In this document: positions 14,930-24,682 of the stretch, one piece after another
How the letters are laid out: each line of letters begins with the position of its first letter
How positions within the stretch are numbered: the first letter of the stretch is position 1
From: Clostridia bacterium
Lineage (GTDB): Bacteria > Bacillota > Clostridia > Oscillospirales > CAG-382
Assembly: GCA_017521025.1 (NCBI GenBank)
Contig: JAFXEB010000002.1
Span: 1 to 64,000 of the forward strand
DNA length: 64,000 nt
Reading direction: 5' to 3'
Position numbers and translations under genes: made by a program
The notes under the pieces: model-generated
Seen by the model: only the letters and a program-made list of their open reading frames with translations
What the model was told of the DNA's origin: nothing
Database searches by the model: none

Positions 14930-17900
14930 ATGAAAAGAATACTGTCGGCATTTTTAGTTTTATTAATTATATTTCAATTGGCAGGCACTACCGTTGCTTT
15001 TGCTCAGGAGTCCGATGCTCCAAAGCATATACCCCGTGTAGTTTCGGTGGTTTTTGACGATTCGGGCAGTATGGGTAAGAATACTGACAGGTGGGCATAC
15101 ACTGTTTATGCAATGCAGGCATTCTGTGCTATGATGGGCGTTGATGACGTGCTTTATATTACCTATCTTAATTCGACGGTTAACGGCAGCCATACCGTTA
15201 AGATAGATCTTGACGATAATAGCAAGCAAAGCAGTATACAGCTTATAACAGACAAGACCGTGTTTGGTGACGGCACTCCCGACAAGATATCCGAGGGCGC
15301 CGCACAGCTTGTTAACGAGTATAAAACAAGGGGCAAGGATGCAAAGTACTTTCTCGTAGTAATGGCAGATGGCGAGCTCAATTACGGCTCGGTGGACAAG
15401 AGATTGCCTGAGGTTGCAAAAAGTACTGCACGCCAGCTTAACAATGCGGATTTTCAGGCTATGTTCTTCTGCATGATGGATAAAAACGCTATTGACGGCG
15501 TTAAGTTCTATAAGGCTACTACCGGTGACGAGATAGTGGAACAGCTTAAGCTCGTTTCCGCTGACGTAATGGGGCGCAATAACATTACGGATAGCTGTAC
15601 TTATTCGGGCGGTAAGCTGTCCTTCTCCCTGCCTTATCCTGCCCTTAGCATAGCTGTTTTTGCTCAGAAGGAAAACGGCGATTTTGGCAGTGCCAACGAC
15701 GAGATACGCCTTTCCGTATCTCAGGGGGGCAAGGCGGCAGACTTTGACATTAATTCCTACCGTATAGATTGTCCTACCAAAATAAACGAGCGTGTAAATA
15801 TTCAAGAGGTGATTCCTGCCGACCCACCTGCCGGCTTTGTATCTCTTATAGATAACGGTAGCAAGCCTTTGCCCAAGGGCGAGTACAGCATAGATCTCTC
15901 AAGTTATGATATCAGCAAGGGCGACATAATGGTGCTTGTTGAGCCTGCGGTTAAGATTGGCTGTAATTACTACGCTGTCAGCTCTGATAATACCTTGGTT
16001 CCCGTAGAGTTTGCAGATGTTAACGATAATCTGCGTGAGGGGTCTGAGATAATAGTACAGTGCGGACTTTATGAGATGAAAGAGGACGGTAGTCTGGGCG
16101 ATCCCGTTTCTGAAAGCGTTCTTTCTCCCCAATACGGTATATATCTCAACGACTCGTCCATAGGTAGCAAGTACAGCGGTATGGATAATGCTTATTTGTT
16201 GGATATCACCAAGGATTTTGCAAACGGCACTCTGAAGATCGAGGCAGTGCTTGAAGGATATCAGCCCTTTGTTCTGAGAGAGACCTTTGGCGAGATAGGC
16301 GAGATACCTACCCCCGACGTTTCTGTTCCCGAAGGCTCATTTTACGATACCAAGACTATAACCAAGCTTGACTGGCAGTCATGGCTGAACGGTGATGTAT
16401 CCATACCCTTTTCACTGCAATCGGCCAGCGCTTCGCTGCTCGATGACCTTGAGATCAAGGTGGAGGGGTACGACGGTTTATCTTACGGCATTTGCTCCTC
16501 TATTCCCGACAGCGTTACCGTGAGCGGTAACGATATAGTATATAAGCCTACCTTTAAGGCGGGGGCTGAGTTTTCCGACCTGCCTGACAGCTTTACGGTG
16601 TCCCTTTGCGATACCTTTACCGACACAAAGCTGCTGACGGTTCAGGTATCGGTGATCAAGCCTGTGTATAAAATAGAGATAGAAAACAGCGTGGGCTCCA
16701 AAAAGCTTGGTCTTGACACCCTGAAAAGCAATACCGAGGGAGTAAAGTTTACCCTCGTGGCGGATTATGAGGGTGACGGTACTTTCGTGTCCGCAGGTAA
16801 CAGCGGTTGTGAGGGTGACATAGCGTTTAACGTGGAGCACGGCGTGCTTGCGGGTGAGGTATCCGTAGGCAATGGCGACGCTGTCTTTGTACCCCGTTAT
16901 GACCCTGCGGTTGATACGGGAACCGCTCCGTCGGATATCCTGGGTAAAAGTCATAGCATTTCCGCTACGGCTGTTGTTGACGGAGCCGAGATAAAGTCTG
17001 ATGCTGTAACGCTTGATATAAGCGGCGTTTCTTATCAGATAAAAGTCCAGAATGATATTACCTCTGCTTTTACTCTTGACAGTATAAAGACAAATACAGA
17101 AAAAATAGTGTTTGCGGTATACGCAGATTATCAGGAGAGCGGTTCTTTTGGCCCTCTTGCAAGCTGGGATACCGGAATTTACGATATGCTTACCATAAGC
17201 ACAGGTGACCTGCCCGGCAGATTTGAGACGGAGTATGATGCAGGCGGTGTACCCGTCGGTAAGTCCTTTACTCCTCTTTATGACGAGTACAATAACGGCG
17301 GTGTGGTATTTACCAAGGTGGCAGGCAAGGTGCATACCGTAACAGCTGCTATTGAGCAGTATGCCCTCCTTTGCGATACTACCGTGGAGGTGCTGGCACC
17401 TAAGTATGACGTAATAGTAAGAAAAGACGGTATATACATATTGGAGACCGATCTCGTCGGCAATACCGAGGGTGTGGAGTTTACCGTTTCCCGTGATGGA
17501 CGTGTCCTTACAGCAGAGGAGCTGGAGGGGCTGGCTCCCTTTGATATCACTTTGAGCAAAAATAAGGGCAAGATAGGTATCACCACTCAGGTCATGGAGG
17601 CTTCTGACGGTACTGCATATCTGTTCTGCCGCCCCGATTACGTGGGTTGGACGTTTATCTCTACGTGGCTGTGGAAATGGACGTGGTGCGCATGGAATAT
17701 CAGAACGGGCGATATGAACCTTACCCTGACCATAGGTGCCTCCCAAGCCTCCGCACTCATCGACATAGGCTTTAACCCAATAGGCTTTGCGGTGCTTATA
17801 GCGCTCTTCGCCGCTGCCGCACTGACTTGCTGGTTCATTGCTTGCAGACTTACGAGCGCAAGTTTCATCTCGGGTGCGTTTTATACAGTGGAATTGCTCT

Positions 17901-18346
17901 TTGTAAATAACAAATGGAAGGTTACTAATTGCAAAAAAAGCAAAGGAACGAGCGAAGGAGAGGTTGAAGCTTGTCTTAAGTTGAAGGCGAGAAGAAAGCT
18001 GAGTGTTTCGCCAAATTCAAAAGATGTCGCACATTTTGTTACCATGAAAGGGTATACGAAGTCGGCTGATCCCTGTTGGTGCCCTGGAGAGGAAGAGAAA
18101 AAGAGATTTAAAAAGGCTCACCTCGAATCTTATGTAGTAAATAATTTTGTCAATAATTATAGAACTATGGAGCCTTTGGAAAAAGAGTTTTTTAATGAAG
18201 CTCAGTTTTTTGATGGTACTCACGAATCCAAGTTCAGGACAGGGAGTTATTTGGTAGTTGTTGATTCAAAGGGTGATATCGGTAACAAAGCATACGTTGT
18301 GATGTTTGTTGCATCCAAACCAAAAAATAAAAACATAAACATATAA
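14930..18346 (+). CDS. Surface-exposed von Willebrand A protein with tandem beta repeats and C-terminal membrane anchor
   Basis: First gene of the four-gene operon; 1,138 aa. A signal peptide (1-25) precedes a vWA domain (about 36-225) with an intact MIDAS motif D-D-S-G-S-M (Asp43, Ser45, Ser47). About 350 residues of beta-rich sequence follow. Then come three repeats of an Ig-like unit starting near 580, 702 and 825, recognisable by Y-x-I-x-V and N-T-E-x-V-x-F-x-V. A single hydrophobic span at about 947-975 leaves some 160 residues in the cytoplasm, rich in Lys and charged. The topology is outside vWA, inside tail: a candidate metal-dependent adhesin or force sensor whose tail could touch the tubulin-like protein encoded 17 bases downstream. 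vWA domains also occur in chelatase and secretion complexes, but no MoxR ATPase is present here. Confidence 0.85.
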   Translation: MKRILSAFLVLLIIFQLAGTTVAFAQESDAPKHIPRVVSVVFDDSGSMGKNTDRWAYTVYAMQAFCAMMGVDDVLYITYLNSTVNGSHTVKIDLDDNSKQSSIQLITDKTVFGDGTPDKISEGAAQLVNEYKTRGKDAKYFLVVMADGELNYGSVDKRLPEVAKSTARQLNNADFQAMFFCMMDKNAIDGVKFYKATTGDEIVEQLKLVSADVMGRNNITDSCTYSGGKLSFSLPYPALSIAVFAQKENGDFGSANDEIRLSVSQGGKAADFDINSYRIDCPTKINERVNIQEVIPADPPAGFVSLIDNGSKPLPKGEYSIDLSSYDISKGDIMVLVEPAVKIGCNYYAVSSDNTLVPVEFADVNDNLREGSEIIVQCGLYEMKEDGSLGDPVSESVLSPQYGIYLNDSSIGSKYSGMDNAYLLDITKDFANGTLKIEAVLEGYQPFVLRETFGEIGEIPTPDVSVPEGSFYDTKTITKLDWQSWLNGDVSIPFSLQSASASLLDDLEIKVEGYDGLSYGICSSIPDSVTVSGNDIVYKPTFKAGAEFSDLPDSFTVSLCDTFTDTKLLTVQVSVIKPVYKIEIENSVGSKKLGLDTLKSNTEGVKFTLVADYEGDGTFVSAGNSGCEGDIAFNVEHGVLAGEVSVGNGDAVFVPRYDPAVDTGTAPSDILGKSHSISATAVVDGAEIKSDAVTLDISGVSYQIKVQNDITSAFTLDSIKTNTEKIVFAVYADYQESGSFGPLASWDTGIYDMLTISTGDLPGRFETEYDAGGVPVGKSFTPLYDEYNNGGVVFTKVAGKVHTVTAAIEQYALLCDTTVEVLAPKYDVIVRKDGIYILETDLVGNTEGVEFTVSRDGRVLTAEELEGLAPFDITLSKNKGKIGITTQVMEASDGTAYLFCRPDYVGWTFISTWLWKWTWCAWNIRTGDMNLTLTIGASQASALIDIGFNPIGFAVLIALFAAAALTCWFIACRLTSASFISGAFYTVELLFVNNKWKVTNCKKSKGTSEGEVEACLKLKARRKLSVSPNSKDVAHFVTMKGYTKSADPCWCPGEEEKKRFKKAHLESYVVNNFVNNYRTMEPLEKEFFNEAQFFDGTHESKFRTGSYLVVVDSKGDIGNKAYVVMFVASKPKNKNINI

Positions 18347-18363
18347 AATTAAGGAGAATAAGT

Positions 18364-21300
18364 ATGAAACAAAACTACTTTATTGGCTTAGGTGGTAGCG
18401 GCGGCAAAATAATTGCGCGTTTGTACGATCGCTTGATTAAAGAAAACGGTATGGTGTATAGCGGTAACGTTGAATGTATAGCTATTGACACCGATCAGGA
18501 TGAGCTGAACCAGTTAGCACAGCTTGGTGTAAGACAGGTATGTCTTAGCGGCGCTGGCAACGTAGGGCAGTATTACAACAATCTCGGCGGCGACGTAGAC
18601 GATTGGTGTCCCAACACTCCTAATGAGGGCAACTTTTTCAGCAGCTCTTTGTTTGACGGTGCTTCTCAGTGCAGAATGAAGTCCAGACTGTGCTTTTCCA
18701 ATTACCTTAAGAACAGCAACAACTCTTTGCGTCAGGCACTTGAGGAATCGCTGAGGGTAGACAGCCATGCTACAGGCAAAGAAGCTCCTCCCAAGGTGCT
18801 TATAGCCTCCTCTATAGCAGGCGGTACAGGCTCCGGTATTTTTATTCAGACTGCTCTGTATGTTAAGAAGGTATTCAGAGAATTCGGCATTGAAAACGTA
18901 AAGATCTACGGACTTTTTGCCTGCCCCGACCTTTATAAGGGCGTAGTAACCGCACAGCAGCTCCCCAGCCTTTACGCAAACGCCTATGCGGTTATCAGAG
19001 AGCTTAACGCCTTCAATCTTATCTGCGGTTCGGAAACAACTGCTGCTTACGGTGGTAAGCTTGATATAGATATCGAGATCAGTACCGAGTGTGAGGGTAA
19101 TCTCTTCACCAAGGACGCCAACGGCAGATACGGCGATAAGCCCTACGATTCTCTCTATTTTATAGACAAGGTTAACTATCTCAGCAAGGTTCTTGGTGGT
19201 ATAGACGAGTATTATAAGGCTATGGCTGATATGGCGTATACAATTCTGTATACCGATATTGCAGGTGAGGTTGCTTCCTCTGAGTCCAACGAGATGAACG
19301 CACGTTCCATCTCTCCCATTGCCATTTACGGCAGTGCCGGTGCCGCAAGGATAGAGTATCCTTATGAGGATATTCTCAGATACTTTGCAAACCGTTCGGT
19401 ATACGAGAGCGTGAACGATATATGGAAAGAGCTTGATAAACAGTGGGCTGCATACTATAAAGAAAAGGACATCGAGGCTGCCGAGTTTGGAAAAGGCAAG
19501 TATTTGCCTGCCAAGGGCGAAAGAGCTCAGCACTTCATCGATAGCTTCGATACATTGACGAAAGTTTCCGGCATTTCCGGCAACAAGTTCTCTTTCCTTA
19601 TTCCTATGGTTAAAAAAGGTAACGAGAGCACGGCGGACGCATTGATATCTGCTATTAAAAGCGTTGCCAAGAAGTATGTAGAATCTGATTCAAAAATTGT
19701 TGATATACGCACAAAGCGTTGTCTGGACGATCTCGAAAAGTTAAAATCCGATATACTTATAGACATTGATAATCCTCCAAAGAGCGACGAAGACAAGGTT
19801 AAAGTTTTCGGAGGAATAGCTGATATTGATTCCAACATTGATATGTATTGCAAGGAAACAATAGAGCAGATCGCTGACTATGCAATGGTATTGGCTAATG
19901 AGATTTTCTGCATAAATAAGGAACTGTGCGGCGGTTATGACACCAAGGATTGCAGTATAATCAAAAACCTCCTCCAGTACAATAACGGCGATAATACAGA
20001 GTGGGTTCATCCCATAGCTGCAAGATATTCTCTGTACAAATTTTATAAGCTGATTGATGACGAAATACGTACTAAGTTTGATGCAAATATTAATACTCCT
20101 GCCGATGATAAGGATGATTACTATACGCACATGATCAATAATGTTGTTGCCGATATAAAGAGCGCTCTCAGCTCCGGTAACGATGTAAGGAGCAATAGCG
20201 TAATCCTGTTAGAAAAACTACAAAAGATAGTTTTAGGCTTTGGCAAAAAAGATGTAAAGGCCATGGTCGATAGCTATTTTGAGACCCTTGACGAACAGCT
20301 TGGCGCGGCTAAAACAAAGTTTATTGAGGCTCTTTGCGTTTTCGCCTTTATAAGAGTGCGTGATAGGCTTGCAGCCCTTATTGATGAATACGAAGCTTTC
20401 TTTGACGGACTCGACGAATTTATAGTAAAAGCTTATTCTGCTACTGTTGGTAGCGAGAATTTCCATGACGGAAGCAAGGGCGCTGTATATGTGTGCGCAA
20501 GTGCAGAGATAAAGAAAATGATGTACGAAAACGTAAACAGAGACATAGACACGCAGACAGGCGAAATCGCCAGCAGTGTAAGTCAGTCGCTGTTTACCGC
20601 AATGCGTGACAGAATAAGTACTTCTAACAAGAAACAAAAGATGCATATCAAGGAAAAGATCAAGGGCATCGAGGGTCTTTTCAACAGTGTATCCGATATA
20701 GTTACCGAGGGTCTTAAGTATATCCATAGTATTCAGCGTGCTGTTGATAGGAATGTTTTCCAGGCTATCCTTTATGAATTTAAGCTTTTGAATCCCGGCA
20801 AGGAGAACTACGAAGGGAAATACAATGGTAGTAACGAAGCTAAGAACTTGATCGATCAGTTTGTGAGCGGAAAATTTGTTGCTGCGTCGAGGATGGCAGC
20901 TCCTTGTCTAGTGTATGATACAAAGGATCCCTATAGTGGAATGTTCAAGAACAGCAAGAATGAAACTCCCAGAAGTGTTTCCAATGCTTACAGGTATTTT
21001 GCAAACAATCCGGAGGTTGATGAGAGTATAAAGGGACTTATTAAGAGCGGTTCCGCAAACGACTTGTTTGATACCATGGCTCCGACCTTACCTCTCGATA
21101 CAGATAACCAGACGGTTGCCGTTAAGCATGTTTGCAGCGACAAGGTAGATTCCTACAGCATACTCTGCTATTCTACCGTTCACTGTCTGCAGCCTTATCA
21201 GATAAAGGCGTTTGACGAGATAAATGGCGGAGTGTACTATGACCATTATTCCAAGCGCATTATCGAGATGGAAAAGGTACAGAAGTACTCCCTTTCTCCT

Positions 21301-22326
21301 CATATAGACAAGCGTTGGCACAAGCACGGCGTTATGCCTTACATCAACGTTTCCAAGGAGATAGAAAAGCGTCTTGACCTGGGCAAGGCATTCCTTTACT
21401 CTTTGCTTGGCGGCAAGATAGGCTACAGCAAGGTAGACAACGAGGTTAAGCTCGTATTCGGTGATGCCAGCATTAACCGTGCTCCTGAGCTTATGTATAA
21501 CAAGGGACGCTCCGTAACCTACAGAAACGCTCACCGTGCAATGTATTGGCTGGTAAACGAGGAGGCTCTTGTTGAGAGATATTCCAGTGCATTTGACAGA
21601 TACATCGAGGCAGAGATAGAAAAGCTTGCAGACTACTCTGATTCTGTTGGCGAGTACAAGGCGAGAGTTTCTAACTACAGCAAGGTGCTTAAGATGTTCT
21701 TAGGCCGTGTTATCGGTCACAAGCCTTTGACCAGTACCACCGGCGGCAAGGTTGAAAAGAATCCGCTTAGCGAGAACATCGGCGTTTTAGAGCTTGCGTA
21801 CAAGCTTCACAAGTCTGAGGAGAAGGAGACCGACAAGGATTACGGCGAGCTTGTTGTGGCTGTTCTTTGCGACATAATCAAAAAATACAGCAAGGCTCCC
21901 TTTAACGCAGACGATATTGCAAGTAAGGATAAGGGCAAGGCATCTTATTTGGGTTATCTTGATGTTTATTCTCATATCCTTGAGCGCTTCCTCGAGGAGC
22001 TTGCTATGGATATTCAGTATCCTGCAAGGAAGGCAGATCCCAACAGAAAGCCCAGCACAGACGAAAAGGTTAAAGCAAAGGCTAAGGCAGAAATCGAGGC
22101 TGCTTTGTCCGAGACCGACGATGAGAACGCACTGTTTATAGATAGCGGCAGAGACAGCTTTGGCAGGGCTGATGCAGAGGGTAATATCGGTGAAAACTCC
22201 GCAGAGGCAGAGGACGGAAAGGAAAAGGATCTCTTCACCATCAATCCTAAGGTGAATTCCGAAGTTGCTAAGGACGAGGTATATGCTTGGGTTTACGGCG
22301 AGATCATTAAGAACCTGAACGACTAA
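18364..22326 (+). CDS. Large FtsZ/tubulin-superfamily GTPase-like protein
   Basis: The 1,320-residue cytoplasmic protein starts with G-L-G-G-S-G-G-K (8-15), equivalent to the FtsZ T1 loop. It has A-I-D-T-D-Q-D-E (T2-like) and the tubulin signature G-G-T-G-S-G at 153-158 (T4 loop), all in the right order. The GTPase core probably covers the first 400 residues, as in Tubulin_2-type proteins. The remaining 900 are helical and charged, with no recognised domain, and may control assembly or bind partners. FtsZ is about 380 residues, so this is far larger and is not the division protein. AAGGAG lies 8 bases before the start. Related large FtsZ-like families have been described next to vWA and membrane proteins in diverse bacteria and proposed to remodel membranes; assignment to one of them is inference. 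Confidence 0.85.
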   Translation: MKQNYFIGLGGSGGKIIARLYDRLIKENGMVYSGNVECIAIDTDQDELNQLAQLGVRQVCLSGAGNVGQYYNNLGGDVDDWCPNTPNEGNFFSSSLFDGASQCRMKSRLCFSNYLKNSNNSLRQALEESLRVDSHATGKEAPPKVLIASSIAGGTGSGIFIQTALYVKKVFREFGIENVKIYGLFACPDLYKGVVTAQQLPSLYANAYAVIRELNAFNLICGSETTAAYGGKLDIDIEISTECEGNLFTKDANGRYGDKPYDSLYFIDKVNYLSKVLGGIDEYYKAMADMAYTILYTDIAGEVASSESNEMNARSISPIAIYGSAGAARIEYPYEDILRYFANRSVYESVNDIWKELDKQWAAYYKEKDIEAAEFGKGKYLPAKGERAQHFIDSFDTLTKVSGISGNKFSFLIPMVKKGNESTADALISAIKSVAKKYVESDSKIVDIRTKRCLDDLEKLKSDILIDIDNPPKSDEDKVKVFGGIADIDSNIDMYCKETIEQIADYAMVLANEIFCINKELCGGYDTKDCSIIKNLLQYNNGDNTEWVHPIAARYSLYKFYKLIDDEIRTKFDANINTPADDKDDYYTHMINNVVADIKSALSSGNDVRSNSVILLEKLQKIVLGFGKKDVKAMVDSYFETLDEQLGAAKTKFIEALCVFAFIRVRDRLAALIDEYEAFFDGLDEFIVKAYSATVGSENFHDGSKGAVYVCASAEIKKMMYENVNRDIDTQTGEIASSVSQSLFTAMRDRISTSNKKQKMHIKEKIKGIEGLFNSVSDIVTEGLKYIHSIQRAVDRNVFQAILYEFKLLNPGKENYEGKYNGSNEAKNLIDQFVSGKFVAASRMAAPCLVYDTKDPYSGMFKNSKNETPRSVSNAYRYFANNPEVDESIKGLIKSGSANDLFDTMAPTLPLDTDNQTVAVKHVCSDKVDSYSILCYSTVHCLQPYQIKAFDEINGGVYYDHYSKRIIEMEKVQKYSLSPHIDKRWHKHGVMPYINVSKEIEKRLDLGKAFLYSLLGGKIGYSKVDNEVKLVFGDASINRAPELMYNKGRSVTYRNAHRAMYWLVNEEALVERYSSAFDRYIEAEIEKLADYSDSVGEYKARVSNYSKVLKMFLGRVIGHKPLTSTTGGKVEKNPLSENIGVLELAYKLHKSEEKETDKDYGELVVAVLCDIIKKYSKAPFNADDIASKDKGKASYLGYLDVYSHILERFLEELAMDIQYPARKADPNRKPSTDEKVKAKAKAEIEAALSETDDENALFIDSGRDSFGRADAEGNIGENSAEAEDGKEKDLFTINPKVNSEVAKDEVYAWVYGEIIKNLND

Positions 22327-22381
22327 TCATTTTTTGATTATTATTAAGGCGAATTTATAGACAAAGGGGACGTTTTACAGG

Positions 22382-24682
22382 ATGAGAACTATAGTAGTGA
22401 ATACCTCTAAGGAAGCGAAGGAGACAAGGCTCAGACTCTTGTTCAGCGCCCCCTTTGACAGCAGTAGCCTGCTTTATTTCAACAGCACCCTGCCTAAAAT
22501 AGGCGAGGTTGCGGCGCAGATAAAGCAAAAACTGATTACGGACACTGATACGGTTGACAGGGACTATAATATTATAGTCCTTGTTGATCTGTATACATTT
22601 CCCCGAGGCAACGAGCAGGACGCAGCAAGGCTTTACAAATATCTGCTTGAAAAATATATAGCCACTTCTTTTCTCAGCAAGCTGTACAGGGACTATGGCT
22701 TGAATCCTTTGGGCGTGTCCCTTTATTTTGTCGACTCGTCCTCTAAGGTAAGCAATTTCGATGACGGCAGATTCACGGCTAAAAACCCCGAGGAGCAAAG
22801 GCTGGAGGAGCGCAGAAAGCAGGAGGCGGCCGAGCAAGCGGAGCAGGCTATGTTGGATTCTGACGGTGATTCGTTTATCGGAGAGGTAGACGAGGTTCAT
22901 ATCGCCTCTCCCGAAAACAATCAGCACCGCGCAGAAAGAAAGCATCAGCTTATGATGGAACTTTTTGGATGGAGCGCTGACGCAAAAGCAGATGCGATTG
23001 GGTGGAAGCTTAAGTGTGCGGCAGGCGAGGACGGATTTATCGACCTTAAAGAAACCTTCAGCGCCACAGTCAAGGAGATAGAGAACTCCTCTGAGGGCGT
23101 CCCCGTGCTCGATTTAGCGCTTGCGGTTGTTAAGGATCTGGAGCTTGGCACGGATATCGACCGCATCAGCACCTTTACGGAGCGAGATATGGACGTTTTG
23201 AAGGGTAGCTCCGTATACAGTCTGGTGTGTAGGTTTGAGCGAGAAAACGAGCAGGATCTTGTAGAGGGATTTTTTAACGTTTTTGCCAATATTTTTTGTT
23301 GCGTTCAGAACAAAAAGCTGAGCAGAGGCGTTGTTAATTACGGCAAGGACGAGATAAAGGCGCTTTTGATACACGCTCTTAAAAAGTATAGATTCTATTC
23401 CGAGGAAAAGAATTTGCCCGTAGAATTTGAGGTGGTAAGCCTTGTTTTTGAGGAGGGCGATGCCATTTGCAGGCAGTGGTCAAGCGCTCAGAAAAAGCCT
23501 TATAAAGCGAATGACGACAAGGATTTGCTTGCACAGATAAGCGCTGATGTGCAGAAAGCATACAGCGGCGATGCAAGCGAAAGCAGTGTCGACAAGTTTG
23601 CCGAGGAGATCGTAAAGGAGGAATCGGCGCATAAGCTCAAGGGGTTGGACAAACAGGTCTACGACACTGTAAAGGAGATACTCCTCAATTATGACGAGGA
23701 GCTGATAAAGAGGCAGAACCGCATCTTTTTGAAAAAGTGTAGGGAAAGCGTCTGGGATTGGCGTGATAAGCAGACCGAAAAGGAGTTTTCTGACGTGGTA
23801 GCGGCAAAGGTGGCTGAGGTCGCTTCGAAAAAGACGGGCGACGTTAAGGATTCGGTCGGCACCATCGTTATCAATGAAGAAGGCAAAGCAAAAAAGACAA
23901 CAAGAGACAGCATTGATTTTATTAAGGACGAAAACGAGAAGAAGCACGGCGACCTTGTAGCGGCAGTGACAGAGACTCAGCACAAGCTTGCTTCCAACAA
24001 CAACGTTTTGGTGGAAACAAAGAATATCCTTATAAAGTACAGCGACCTTATGAAGAAGAGCAAATGGTACAGGATAGCTTTTGTGGGTGCCATAGTCGCA
24101 ATAATCATCGCAGTGCTACCATACATATACATTCAGTTCAATTCCAACAGCGAGAACGCTATACACAGGGCGCTGTACGTCCTGTTTACCGCAGGCTTTG
24201 CTTTGCTGTACAGTGCCGCATCGAGCATATATATAGGTAAGCTCAGCAAGAAAAAGCGTGCGCTTAAGGCAGAGCTCGACGCTCTGAAGGAAAAGAGCGT
24301 AAACGAGCGCAGGCAAAGCATTATTGCGTTGTATAATTATTACACAGATATAATTGTCAGGACTGAAAGCCATGGGCTGTTGTGGCGTGAGATATTGAAA
24401 AGAGACAGAGAAAACGCCAGACTCGGCATCAAGAGAAATACGCATATACGAAAGCTTAACAGGCTCGCAAAAACCGTTGAAGGCGTTATGACAAAGCTTA
24501 AGCTTGATGTATACGATACGGCTATGAACCCCGGCGAGGAAGAGCTTAAGCAATTTTCCGAGTGCAGGTTGGTTGTAGAAGAGGCTTATTGCAGCGACAA
24601 TAACAGAAGGATATACGGTGTTTTACCCATAGAAAGTGATGAAGCAGTAAACGAAAATAAAGCGGAAGGGGGAGACAAATAA
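22382..24682 (+). CDS. Coiled-coil protein with two central-to-C-terminal membrane spans; unknown function
   Basis: 766 residues, not recognised. Residues 1-130 form an alpha/beta domain (strands I-I-V-L-V-D-L and V-S-L-Y-F-V-D), followed by a Glu/Gln-rich coiled coil (about 140-170). A mixed, mostly helical region extends to about 555. Two membrane spans (about 562-580 and 594-613) are separated by a short loop, so both long ends would be cytoplasmic. A second coiled coil follows directly (S-K-K-K-R-A-L-K-A-E-L-D-A-L). It lies 55 bases after the tubulin-like gene, and its stop codon abuts the next start (TAA-ATG), so it is tightly coupled to the membrane pseudo-helicase. A role as membrane anchor or adaptor for the tubulin-like filament is plausible but unproven. 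Confidence 0.75.
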   Translation: MRTIVVNTSKEAKETRLRLLFSAPFDSSSLLYFNSTLPKIGEVAAQIKQKLITDTDTVDRDYNIIVLVDLYTFPRGNEQDAARLYKYLLEKYIATSFLSKLYRDYGLNPLGVSLYFVDSSSKVSNFDDGRFTAKNPEEQRLEERRKQEAAEQAEQAMLDSDGDSFIGEVDEVHIASPENNQHRAERKHQLMMELFGWSADAKADAIGWKLKCAAGEDGFIDLKETFSATVKEIENSSEGVPVLDLALAVVKDLELGTDIDRISTFTERDMDVLKGSSVYSLVCRFERENEQDLVEGFFNVFANIFCCVQNKKLSRGVVNYGKDEIKALLIHALKKYRFYSEEKNLPVEFEVVSLVFEEGDAICRQWSSAQKKPYKANDDKDLLAQISADVQKAYSGDASESSVDKFAEEIVKEESAHKLKGLDKQVYDTVKEILLNYDEELIKRQNRIFLKKCRESVWDWRDKQTEKEFSDVVAAKVAEVASKKTGDVKDSVGTIVINEEGKAKKTTRDSIDFIKDENEKKHGDLVAAVTETQHKLASNNNVLVETKNILIKYSDLMKKSKWYRIAFVGAIVAIIIAVLPYIYIQFNSNSENAIHRALYVLFTAGFALLYSAASSIYIGKLSKKKRALKAELDALKEKSVNERRQSIIALYNYYTDIIVRTESHGLLWREILKRDRENARLGIKRNTHIRKLNRLAKTVEGVMTKLKLDVYDTAMNPGEEELKQFSECRLVVEEAYCSDNNRRIYGVLPIESDEAVNENKAEGGDK

